DNA of 22,016 nucleotides from Chloroflexota bacterium (lineage in GTDB: Bacteria > Chloroflexota > Limnocylindria > Limnocylindrales > CSP1-4), in the NCBI GenBank assembly GCA_016875645.1, contig VGPE01000016.1, forward strand, positions 1 to 22,016, read 5' to 3'. The position numbers and the translations under genes are program-made. The notes beneath the pieces were generated by a model, which was not told the DNA's origin, ran no database searches, and saw nothing but the letters and a program-made list of their open reading frames with translations. Below are positions 1-7,403 of this stretch, piece by piece; positions within the stretch are counted from its first letter, which is position 1; every line of letters starts with the position of its first letter.

Positions 1-31
1 GGACCGCGAGCCGGGAGCCGACCGGGCCGCG

Positions 32-1552
32 GTGGGGCCGCCGGATCCCGCCGAGCAGCCCGCGGACGTCGCTCGGCCGGCGGAAGGTCCTGATGTGACA
101 CCCGGTGAAGGGGCGGCGCACGCCGGCGTGGATCTCGGGCGGCGACGGTTCTTCCGCCAATTCGCCGCCGAGGTGTTCCAGACCGCTGCCTCCGTGGCGG
201 GCGCCGCCACTGCGCTCCAGCGTTCCACGGCCCAGGCGGCCGGGGCCATCCTGAATCCCGATGCCGCGTTGCTGGCGCCCCTCGCGGAGCCGGTTGTCGA
301 GGCCGGGCCCGGCGCCGCCCAGGTGGTCCGTTCGGAGACGTTCAGCCGGCCGATCGCCCGACCGCTGATGGCGAATCCCACCGGCTTCCGGTCAGCCTTC
401 CGGGTCGACGACGAGCACCTGGTGCTCGTGGACCAGCGACGACTGCCCGGCGAGCTGGCGGAGCTGGAGGTGCGGAGCGCGGTCGAGCTGGCGCACGAGC
501 TCCGGGAGTGGACGATCGGCCCCGGGCCCGCGGCCGGCCAGGCGGCCGCGGTCGCCATGGCGCTCACCGCTGCGCGCAGTCGAACCGCGAAGCCGTACGG
601 CCGCCGCGCGATCCTGCGCGCCGGGGCAGGTCAGCTCAGCGCCGCCCGCCCCACGTCGCGCTACGTCATTGCCGCTGTCGAGCGGATCATGGCCGCCTAC
701 GAGGCAGCGGGCGAGTTCGCCGAGGACGGTGAGGCGGTCGCTGGCGCGATCCGCGCCGAGGCGGACGCGATCCTGCGCGAGGCGACCAGCGACCACGGCC
801 GGATCGGCCGGCTCGGCATCCTGCTGCTGCCCAAGGTGGAGCGCCCGGTCGGGATCCTGGTCCGGGGCTCGATCGGCGCGCTGGCGGGCGGCCAGGTGGG
901 CACCGTGATGGCGGTCCTGCGCGCGGCCGTCGACGCCGGCCGGGAGGTGCTCGTCCATGTCGCCGAGACGCGACCCCCGCTGACGGGCGCGCGCCTCACT
1001 GCCTGGGAGCTCGAGCAGGCGGGCATCGCCCACATCGTCGTTGCCGACAACGCGGTCGGTTGGCTGCTCGAGGCCGGCCGGATCGATCTCGTGCTCGTCG
1101 GGGCGGAGCGGATCGCCGCCAACGGCGACGTGGGCGCCGAGATCGGTACCTACCCCGTGGCGGTGCTGGCCGAGCGCCACCGTATTCCGTTCGCCGTCTG
1201 CGCACCCATCGTCGCGGTCGACTTCAGGACGGCCGATGGGCGGGCGATGCCGGTCGAGCAGGGCGCCGCGGGCGCGGTGGCCCGCATCGGCGACGTGGCG
1301 ATCGCGCTACCGAACGCGTCGGTGCTGAACCCGCTGATCGATGTCACGCCGGCGGAGCTGGTCTCGGTCATCGTCACCGAGGAGGGCCAGGTCCGCGCCC
1401 CGTACGACCGCGGGATCGTGGGCGCCTGGCACGCCCGCACGGTGCGGCACGGCGTTCCGCGGACCGGCGGACCTGTGCCGGCTGCCACGGAGCGGACGGC
1501 AACGGAGCAGGCCGCCACCGAGCCGCCCGCCTCGGGCCCGGACGTGCGCTGA
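32..1552 (+). CDS. MtnA/eIF2B-fold protein, probably not an active MTR-1-P isomerase
   Basis: Homologue of the methylthioribose-1-phosphate isomerase / eIF2B alpha-beta-delta family. Family signatures are clear: LVDQRRLP (about 132-139), ARPTS (205-209), ETRPPLTGARLTAWEL (312-327) and AERIAANGD (358-366). The residues that make MtnA an isomerase are changed: the catalytic Cys of the CNAGAL-type motif is Gly279, the catalytic Asp of GADRI is Glu359, and the substrate Arg of RGAPA is Gly163. It may act on another sugar phosphate or nucleotide, or be regulatory. About 110 residues precede the family domain, including RRRFF (37-41) before a mildly hydrophobic helix; a low-complexity Ala/Thr/Glu tail ends the protein. 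The GTG at 32 is the first start in view, but the frame is open to the window edge, so the true start may lie outside. The stop overlaps the next gene by one base. Fold assignment is firm, function open. Confidence 0.8.
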   Translation: MGPPDPAEQPADVARPAEGPDVTPGEGAAHAGVDLGRRRFFRQFAAEVFQTAASVAGAATALQRSTAQAAGAILNPDAALLAPLAEPVVEAGPGAAQVVRSETFSRPIARPLMANPTGFRSAFRVDDEHLVLVDQRRLPGELAELEVRSAVELAHELREWTIGPGPAAGQAAAVAMALTAARSRTAKPYGRRAILRAGAGQLSAARPTSRYVIAAVERIMAAYEAAGEFAEDGEAVAGAIRAEADAILREATSDHGRIGRLGILLLPKVERPVGILVRGSIGALAGGQVGTVMAVLRAAVDAGREVLVHVAETRPPLTGARLTAWELEQAGIAHIVVADNAVGWLLEAGRIDLVLVGAERIAANGDVGAEIGTYPVAVLAERHRIPFAVCAPIVAVDFRTADGRAMPVEQGAAGAVARIGDVAIALPNASVLNPLIDVTPAELVSVIVTEEGQVRAPYDRGIVGAWHARTVRHGVPRTGGPVPAATERTATEQAATEPPASGPDVR

Positions 1553-2451
1553 TGGCCGGCGTTGCGCTCACGGAGCGGGGGCGGGAGGGTGTCGTCGCGA
1601 GGCCGATCACGGACCGCACCGCCCTGCGCACCTTCCTCGAGCATGACCGGCTGTTCGCCGCGTACGCCATCTGCGACCTGGAGGATCGCGAGTTTGGCCG
1701 GACCCGCTGGGGTTCGGCGTGGTCGGGCGACGAGCTGGTCGCGGTGGTCCTGGAATACGGCGGCCTGTCACCCCAGCCCCTGTTCGTGCTGGGTGACCCG
1801 GGCGGCATCGAACGCATCCTGGCCGACCTGATCCACCCGCGGGCGGCCTACGTGGCCGCGCTGCCCGAGCACCTGGCTGCGGTGGCCTCCAGGTACCGCA
1901 TCGAACCCGGGACGCCGATGGTCCGGATGTGGGTCGACCGCGACCACTTTCGACCGGCGTCTTCCGATGCCGAGCGGCTCTTCCCCGCCGAGATCGGTGA
2001 TCTCAACCGCCTCTACCAACTCGGTTTCGCATCCTGGTTGCCGTCGAGCACGATCGCCGACGGCGTCTACTACGGCATCCGTGTCAATGGCCGGCTCGTT
2101 GCCGCCGCCGGGACCCATGTCATCAGCGCGACCGCGCGGTTGGCGGTCGTTGGCAACGTCCTGACCAGCCCTGAGTATCGAGGTCGCGGATTCGCGACCG
2201 CGGTCACCGGGGCCGTGACGGCCGATCTGCTCCGATCGTGCGACCAGGTCGTGCTCAACGTCCGATCGGACAATCCGCCGGCGCTCGCCACGTACCGCCG
2301 GCTCGGTTACCGGGAGCACGTCCGGTTCGAGGAGCGCTTGGTGCACCGCCTCGGCTCGCCGTGGCCGCGGTTCGCGACGCTGCGCCGCCTGCTGGGCATC
2401 TGCGATGGCGCAGCCGGCGGCCGACCCGGACCGGCCCCGGATCGATCCTGA
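1552..2451 (+). CDS. GNAT-family N-acetyltransferase
   Basis: A 299-residue acetyl-CoA-dependent acetyltransferase. The C-terminal half (about 140-270) holds the GNAT fold: a beta strand VVGNVLTSPE followed by the acetyl-CoA pyrophosphate loop YRGRGFAT (209-216, the R/QxxGxG/A motif), then LNVRSDNPPALATYRRLGY (235-253), the usual motif B with the Asn and Tyr of the family. The N-terminal 130 residues form a separate lobe with no motif I can name; several bacterial GNAT proteins have such a lobe. The ATG at 1552 overlaps the TGA of the upstream gene by one base, which implies translational coupling and supports this start. The acceptor substrate cannot be told from sequence. Confidence 0.85.
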   Translation: MAGVALTERGREGVVARPITDRTALRTFLEHDRLFAAYAICDLEDREFGRTRWGSAWSGDELVAVVLEYGGLSPQPLFVLGDPGGIERILADLIHPRAAYVAALPEHLAAVASRYRIEPGTPMVRMWVDRDHFRPASSDAERLFPAEIGDLNRLYQLGFASWLPSSTIADGVYYGIRVNGRLVAAAGTHVISATARLAVVGNVLTSPEYRGRGFATAVTGAVTADLLRSCDQVVLNVRSDNPPALATYRRLGYREHVRFEERLVHRLGSPWPRFATLRRLLGICDGAAGGRPGPAPDRS

Positions 2452-2464
2452 CGAGTACTCTCCA

Positions 2465-2499
2465 CGCTGCGCAGCGCGCGCCCGGGCGCCCGGGGCGCG
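2465..2499 (+). other. Palindrome and GC hairpin in the ahcY leader
   Basis: The 66 bases between the acetyltransferase and ahcY hold two back-to-back structures. One is a perfect 12-base palindrome CGCTGCGCAGCG at 2465-2476. The next is a hairpin with arms CGCGCCCGGG (2477-2486) and CCCGGGGCGCG (2489-2499), paired except for one bulged G. No U tract follows, so this is not a typical intrinsic terminator. The ribosome binding site AGGAG (2508-2512) lies just after it. It may be an RNA control element or simply a stable leader structure. Confidence 0.5.
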
Positions 2500-2517
2500 G
2501 CGCGGACAGGAGACCAC

Positions 2518-3798
2518 ATGACCTCGCCCTCCCCGACCAGCGTGCCCCATGACATCACCGACCGCGCCCTCGCCGGCGTAGGGATGCGCCGCATCGAGTG
2601 GGCCGAGCGCGACATGCCGGTGCTGCGCCTGATCCGGGAGCGGTTCGCCCGCGAGCGCCCGCTCGAGGGGCTGCGAATCGGCGCTTGTCTCCACGTCACC
2701 ACGGAGACGGCCAATCTGATGCGCACGCTCCAGGCGGGTGGCGCCCACGTGGCGCTGGCGGCTTCGAACCCGCTCTCGACCAAGGACGACGTCGCGGCCG
2801 CGCTGGTCACCGAGTACGGCATCCCCGTCTTCGCGCGGCGCGGTGAGGATCGCGACACCTACTACGCGCACCTCAGCGCCGTCGCCGACACGCGGCCGCA
2901 CCTCACGATGGACGACGGCTGCGACCTGGTGTCGTTGCTCCACACGGAACGACCGGCGCAGGTCGCCGAGGTCCTGGCGGGCACCGAGGAGACCACGACC
3001 GGCGTGATCCGCCTGAAGGCGATGGCCGCCGACGGCGCCCTGGGCTTCCCGGTGATCGCCGTCAACGAGGCGCAGACCAAGCACCTCTTCGACAACCGCT
3101 ACGGCACCGGCCAGTCCACGGTGGACGGCCTGCTGCGGGCAACCAACCTGCTGATCGCCGGTCGCAAGGTCGTCGTGGCCGGCTACGGCTGGGTGGGCCG
3201 GGGCATCGCGACGCGGATGCACGGCATGGGCGCCCATGTGGCGGTCGTGGAGGTGGACCCGGTCCGCGCGCTCGAGGCGTTGATGGACGGCTTCGCCATC
3301 AAGACCGTGGGCGAGGCCGCACCGTGGGGTGACGTGTTCGTCACCGCCACCGGCAACATCAACGTCTTCCGCCGGGAGCACTTCGAGGCGATGCACGACG
3401 GCGCGGTGATGGCCAACAGCGGCCACTTCGACGCGGAGCTGGACCTCCCGGCCCTGCGCCAGATGGCCGAGGGGCACGTCCGCGAGGTCCGCGAGAACGT
3501 GCAGGAGTTCGACATCGGCGACAGGCGGCTGAATCTCATTGCGGAAGGACGGCTGGTCAACCTGGGCGCCGCCGAGGGTCACCCGGCGGCGGTCATGGAC
3601 ATGAGCTTCGCGAACCAGGCGCTTTCCGCCGAGTACGTGGCGCGCCATCACGCGGCGCTCGATCACCAGGTCTACGTGGTCCCGGCGGACATCGACGCCG
3701 AGGTCGCCCGCCTCAAGCTCGCCGCCCTCGGGATCGTCCTCGACGACATGACGCCCGAGCAGCGCGAGTACGTCGCCTCGTGGCAGCACGGGACGTGA
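2518..3798 (+). CDS. ahcY: S-adenosylhomocysteinase (SAH hydrolase)
   Basis: Cytoplasmic NAD-dependent enzyme that reversibly splits S-adenosylhomocysteine into adenosine and homocysteine, removing the product inhibitor of methyltransferases. Conserved features in order: CLHVTTETA (57-65, substrate His59), SNPLSTKDD (83-91), TMDDGCDLV (130-138, substrate Asp133), EETTTGV (158-164), TKHLFDN (187-193, Lys188 and Asp192), the NAD-binding loop GYGWVGRG (222-229) and SGHFDAELD (301-309). At 426 residues, with TGQS where the eukaryotic enzymes have a Cys-containing loop and with a short C-terminus, it is of the archaeal/thermophile type. AGGAG at 2508-2512 supports the ATG. metK, which makes SAM, lies 5 kb downstream on the other strand. 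Confidence 0.97.
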   Translation: MTSPSPTSVPHDITDRALAGVGMRRIEWAERDMPVLRLIRERFARERPLEGLRIGACLHVTTETANLMRTLQAGGAHVALAASNPLSTKDDVAAALVTEYGIPVFARRGEDRDTYYAHLSAVADTRPHLTMDDGCDLVSLLHTERPAQVAEVLAGTEETTTGVIRLKAMAADGALGFPVIAVNEAQTKHLFDNRYGTGQSTVDGLLRATNLLIAGRKVVVAGYGWVGRGIATRMHGMGAHVAVVEVDPVRALEALMDGFAIKTVGEAAPWGDVFVTATGNINVFRREHFEAMHDGAVMANSGHFDAELDLPALRQMAEGHVREVRENVQEFDIGDRRLNLIAEGRLVNLGAAEGHPAAVMDMSFANQALSAEYVARHHAALDHQVYVVPADIDAEVARLKLAALGIVLDDMTPEQREYVASWQHGT

Positions 3799-3801
3799 CC
3801 G

Positions 3802-4407
3802 ATGCCTGGCGCGCGGCCGCTGCTTGTGATCCTGGACCTGGCGGTCAAGGTCGCGGCGGTTGCCCTCGCGCTCTTTCCGCTGCTCGACCCCACCTCGTCC
3901 CACTTTGCGGGCAAGGCGATGGGCGTTCGAGCGCTCATCTACCCCCTGGCCACGCTGCTGATCCCGCTTGCCTGGTGGCTTCGAGGCCGGCCCCGGCCCT
4001 ACCCGTTCCTGGCCGACGTCGCCCTGGTCCTGCCATTCGTGTTCGATGCCGCGGCGAACGTGCTCGGGCTGTTCGCGATCCCGATGTTCGACGCGCTGCC
4101 GCACGCACTCGGCTGGCTGTTCCTCACGCTGGCGTTCGGCCTCGCGATCGGACCGCTCGTGGACCAGCGCTGGGTGGCTGCCGGCCTGTCGATCGGCTTC
4201 GGTGCCGTGGCGGACATCGCCTGGGAGATCGGGGAGTTCCTGCTGGCGCAGACCGGTTCGTCGGGGCTCCAGCTCACGTATGCCAACACGATCCAGGACC
4301 TCGGGCTGTCGCTCCTGGGGTCGGTCATCGGTGCCGGGGTGCTGGTCACGTTCGCCTGGCACCGGCCCGGAACGCCGCACACGGCCTTCGGCTGGCGCCG
4401 GCCGTGA
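3802..4407 (+). CDS. Six-helix membrane protein, YjdF/DUF2238-like
   Basis: A 201-residue integral membrane protein with about six hydrophobic segments (roughly 7-28, 44-60, 68-91, 99-120, 124-149, 163-186). Charged residues sit within the last helices in the pattern DIAWEIGEF followed by NTIQDLGLSLLGSVIGA. This resembles the acidic helix and the D-x2-DL-x3-LLG-x2-IGA ending of the YjdF/DUF2238 family, a recollection-based match rather than a search result. Function is unknown. It starts 3 bases after the ahcY stop and so probably shares its transcript. The 113 bases after it hold no gene. Confidence 0.75.
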   Translation: MPGARPLLVILDLAVKVAAVALALFPLLDPTSSHFAGKAMGVRALIYPLATLLIPLAWWLRGRPRPYPFLADVALVLPFVFDAAANVLGLFAIPMFDALPHALGWLFLTLAFGLAIGPLVDQRWVAAGLSIGFGAVADIAWEIGEFLLAQTGSSGLQLTYANTIQDLGLSLLGSVIGAGVLVTFAWHRPGTPHTAFGWRRP

Positions 4408-4520
4408 CGGGCCCTCGTCGTGGACCCAGCCGGACTCGACGAACGCACCAGGAAGCCACGCCATCGGTGTGCTGACCTCGCGTCAGGCGTTGTCAGGAAC
4501 GTGATGGGAGGGAACGTCAG

Positions 4521-4940
4521 ATGTCGTTCGCGGAACTACAGCCGGTTCCGATCGCAATTGCGACGGTCGTCGGGTTCATCGCGCTGTTCGTCCTGTATCT
4601 GCCGCCGATTCTCGGCAACCCCTGGGGAGCGCAGGTGCGCGCCTACACGGGAGCCACCGACCAGCAGCTCCAGGGCAGCCTCGCGAAGGGGATCGCGATC
4701 TGGGTCGCCGGGACGCTTGTGAACGCGATCGTGCTCGATGTCCTGATCGTCAGCCTCGACGTCCGGGCGGCGCTCGACGGCGCCATCGTGGGGGCGGTGC
4801 TGTGGGCCGGCGTGGCGGCACCGTTCTCGGCCTGGTCGGTCGGGTTCGCCAGGCAGCCGGTGGCGCTGTGGGGAATCAACAACGTCGCGTTCCTCATCCT
4901 CGAACTCATCATGGGCGCCGTGCTGGCGGCGATGCGATGA
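4521..4940 (+). CDS. DUF1761-type small membrane protein
   Basis: A 139-residue protein with four hydrophobic segments (about 10-30, 55-78, 85-105, 117-137). The N-terminal YLPPILGNPWGAQV and the C-terminal pattern of a small-residue helix ending in MGAVLAAMR fit the DUF1761 family, whose function is not known. A strong ribosome binding site, GGGAGGGA, at 4506-4513 supports the ATG at 4521. The TGA stop overlaps the ATG of the peptidase gene that follows, so the two are likely translated together. Membrane location is firm, family assignment moderate. Confidence 0.78.
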   Translation: MSFAELQPVPIAIATVVGFIALFVLYLPPILGNPWGAQVRAYTGATDQQLQGSLAKGIAIWVAGTLVNAIVLDVLIVSLDVRAALDGAIVGAVLWAGVAAPFSAWSVGFARQPVALWGINNVAFLILELIMGAVLAAMR

Positions 4941-6868
4941 CGCAGGTCGCCCCGTACGGTGCGTGGGCGTCCGACCTTCCGATCTCGCTCCTGACCGAGG
5001 GCGTCGTCCGCCTCGCCGAGCCGCGCCTCGACGGTGACCTGGTCTACTGGCTGGAGGGTCGCCCGGCGGAAGGCGGGATCTCGGTCCTGGTTCGTCGGTG
5101 GCCGGACGGCGCAACGGAGGATGTGAGCCCCCTCGGCGTGAACGTGCGAACCCGCGTGCACGAATACGGCGGCGGCGCCTACCTGGCGGCCGGCGACCTC
5201 GTCGTCTTCTCGAACTTCCGCGACGGCCGGCTGTATCGCGCCCGTCCCGGGCGGTCGGCGCTGCCCATTACCCCCGACGAGGGCGCCGGGAGGCTCCGCT
5301 ACGCGGACCTCGAGCTCGACGCCGGGCGCGGACGGCTGATCGTCGTCCGCGAGGACCATCGCGGCGAGGGCGAGCCGCTGAACGCGATCGCCGCCGTCCC
5401 CCTCGATGGCGGCCCGCAGACGGTGCTGTTCGACGGCACGGACTTTGTGAGTGCGCCGCGCCTCTCACCCGATGGTCGCCGCCTTGCCTGGCTCTCGTGG
5501 AACCATCCCAACATGCCGTGGGACGGCATGGACCTGTGGGTTGCGGACGTGCGCGGCGACGGAACGCTGGGGTCGCCAAGACACGTCGCAGGGAGTCAGG
5601 CGAACTGGACGACACAGCCGCTCTGGTCCCCCGACGGCAGGCTGCACTTCGTCGACGAGCGGACCGGCTGGCTCAACCTCTACCGTCGCGTCGGCGAGAG
5701 CGACGATTCCCTGGCGCCGGCGGCGGCCGAGTTCGCGTGGCCGGAGTGGCAGTTCGCCGCCCACAGCTACGGCTTTGCGGGCGACGGCCGGGTCGTCGCC
5801 GTCGTGCGGCGGGCGGGCCATGACGAGCTGTGGTCGATCGCCGCCGGCGGCGAGCATCGCCGGATCGACCTCGACTGGACCGAGCTCGGGCCGATCCGGG
5901 TCTCGGGCGATCGAGCCGTCTTCACCGCCGCGGGCGCAACCCGCTTCAACTCGCTGGTGCTGCTCGACCTCGCGTCCGGCGAAGCCGATGTCCTGCGGAC
6001 GTCCTCTGGTGCGACCATCGACCCGGCCACGGTCTCGCTGCCCGAGCCCATCGAGTTCCCGACGGCCGGTGGCCGGACCGCCCATGGTCTGTTCTACGCG
6101 CCGCGAAACCCGCGCTTCCGCGGGCCGGACGGCGATCGGCCGCCGCTCATCGTCACGAGTCACGGCGGCCCGACGTCGGCGGCCTTCGGCGGCCTGTCCA
6201 TCCTCACCCAGCTGTTCACCAGCCGCGGCTTCGCCGTCCTCGACGTGGACTACGGCGGTTCGACCGGCTACGGCCGCGAGTACCGCAAGCGGCTCGAGGG
6301 CCAGTGGGGCGTCGTGGACGTGGATGACTGCGTCAACGGCGCGCTCTCGCTCGCCGAGCGGGGGTTGGTGGACGGCCACCGGCTGGCGATCCGCGGCGGC
6401 AGCGCCAGCGGCTACACGACGCTGTGTGCCGTCACGTTCCGCGACGCCTTCCGGGCCGGCGTGAGCTACTTCGGCATCGGCGACCTGGTCTCCTTCGACC
6501 AGGCGACCCACAAGTTCGAGTCGCGCTACACGCAGAGCCTGGTGGGCCCGTTCCCGGAGACGATCGAGCGCTGGCGCGAACGCTCGCCGCTCAACTTCGC
6601 GGACCGCATCCGCTGCCCGGTCCTGATCCTGCAGGGCCTCGACGACCGCATCGTGCCGCCGGTCCAGGCCGAGCAGATCGTGGCCGGCCTCGCGGCGAAC
6701 GGGGTCCCCCATGCCTACCTGGCGTTCGAGGACGAGGACCACGGTTTCCGGCGAGCGGAGAACATCATCCGCTCGTTCGAGGCAGAGCTCTCCTTCTACG
6801 GCCAGGTGTTCGGCTTCACCCCGGCCGACCTCATCGAGCCGATCGAGCTGGTCCGCCCAACCGGCTGA
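4937..6868 (+). CDS. S9 prolyl-oligopeptidase-family serine peptidase
   Basis: A 643-residue cytoplasmic-looking peptidase (no signal peptide) of the dipeptidyl/acylaminoacyl-peptidase branch. The N-terminal 370 or so residues are a beta-propeller with repeated blade motifs such as LSPDGRRLAWLSW and WSPDGRLHFV, which normally screens substrates by size. The C-terminal alpha/beta-hydrolase domain carries the oxyanion region TSHGGPTSA, the nucleophile elbow GGSASGY (Ser489), the acid in QGLDDRIVPP (Asp570) and the base in EDHGFRR (His602). The elbow is GGSASG rather than the commoner GGSAGG. The ATG at 4937 overlaps the preceding stop; a longer open frame exists upstream but lies inside the DUF1761 gene. 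It probably cleaves short peptides. Confidence 0.93.
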   Translation: MTQVAPYGAWASDLPISLLTEGVVRLAEPRLDGDLVYWLEGRPAEGGISVLVRRWPDGATEDVSPLGVNVRTRVHEYGGGAYLAAGDLVVFSNFRDGRLYRARPGRSALPITPDEGAGRLRYADLELDAGRGRLIVVREDHRGEGEPLNAIAAVPLDGGPQTVLFDGTDFVSAPRLSPDGRRLAWLSWNHPNMPWDGMDLWVADVRGDGTLGSPRHVAGSQANWTTQPLWSPDGRLHFVDERTGWLNLYRRVGESDDSLAPAAAEFAWPEWQFAAHSYGFAGDGRVVAVVRRAGHDELWSIAAGGEHRRIDLDWTELGPIRVSGDRAVFTAAGATRFNSLVLLDLASGEADVLRTSSGATIDPATVSLPEPIEFPTAGGRTAHGLFYAPRNPRFRGPDGDRPPLIVTSHGGPTSAAFGGLSILTQLFTSRGFAVLDVDYGGSTGYGREYRKRLEGQWGVVDVDDCVNGALSLAERGLVDGHRLAIRGGSASGYTTLCAVTFRDAFRAGVSYFGIGDLVSFDQATHKFESRYTQSLVGPFPETIERWRERSPLNFADRIRCPVLILQGLDDRIVPPVQAEQIVAGLAANGVPHAYLAFEDEDHGFRRAENIIRSFEAELSFYGQVFGFTPADLIEPIELVRPTG

Positions 6869-6921
6869 GCCGCCCGGCCGGGCTGGAGTTCCCGCGACCA
6901 GCCGGCGGATCGGCCGCCATC

Positions 6922-7380
6922 TCAGCCGCCAGGCTTGACGACCATGACGTACAGGATCGCCACGTAGAGGACCGTCGACGCGACCAGGGCGATCGGGCCA
7001 CGCCGGTCACCGAGCGCCCGCCGGAGGTCTGGCTGGGCGGGGTCGTCGGCGTGCTCGCGAAGCGCGGCGCGTACGCGATCGAAGTACGGCACGCCGAGCC
7101 CGAAGCCGACCGCGTAGATGAGGGCCGCCAGGCCGTACGCGAGCACCAGCCAACGCGCGGTCAGATTCCAGCCGATCGCGGCCGCGGCGGCCAGCCCGAA
7201 CGCCACGCCGAGCGTCAACAGTCCCACCCCGACCCGGAAGACCGGGAACACGACGTCCACGAAGCGGCGCAACGTGGCCATGTCGCCGGTGCGCCGCAGC
7301 AGATGGAACAGCACCTCGCCGCCGAACATGAGCGTCACGGCCACGAACATCGTGAGCACGTGGAGGTACTTGAAGGCCAC
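6922..7380 (-). CDS. Four-helix membrane protein, DUF2269-like
   Basis: A 152-residue integral membrane protein beginning VAFKYLHVLTMFVAV. It has four hydrophobic segments (about 5-20, 46-70, 76-97, 130-148), with a conserved-looking FKYLHVLTMF start and a charged loop before the last helix. This arrangement recalls the DUF2269 family of unknown function; the assignment is from memory. The chosen GTG (7378-7380) has GGAGGGG just upstream and starts 23 bases after the stop of the PLP enzyme, so it is probably the last gene of the metK operon. The 53 bases to the convergent peptidase gene contain only a 12-base palindrome at 6872-6883. Confidence 0.75.
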   Translation of the reverse strand: MAFKYLHVLTMFVAVTLMFGGEVLFHLLRRTGDMATLRRFVDVVFPVFRVGVGLLTLGVAFGLAAAAAIGWNLTARWLVLAYGLAALIYAVGFGLGVPYFDRVRAALREHADDPAQPDLRRALGDRRGPIALVASTVLYVAILYVMVVKPGG

Positions 7381-7403
7381 CCACCCCTCCCGCGACCGCC
7401 CGA

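Noticed and set aside
1060..1551. Acetyltransferase start at 1060
   Set aside because: The upstream part of this frame overlaps the MtnA-like gene and has Arg-rich shadow composition. The ATG at 1552 gives a normal GNAT protein.
2452..2517. SAH riboswitch before ahcY
   Set aside because: Part of the sequence (ACGCTGCGCAG) loosely recalls the element, but the conserved downstream pseudoknot strand is not found. Only hairpins can be supported.
1768..4464. An open frame of 898 codons on the minus strand
   Set aside because: It runs opposite the acetyltransferase, ahcY and the membrane protein, is rich in Arg, His, Asp and Gly with no recognisable domain, and is the expected antisense shadow of GC-rich genes.
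4802..4936. A longer S9 peptidase beginning upstream of 4937
   Set aside because: The extra 45 codons lie inside the DUF1761 gene, have no family similarity, and the ATG at 4937 forms a normal ATGA overlap.
6872..6883. Palindrome GCCCGGCCGGGC after the S9 peptidase gene as a terminator
   Set aside because: It has no loop or T tract, and 12-base GC palindromes are common at this base composition.
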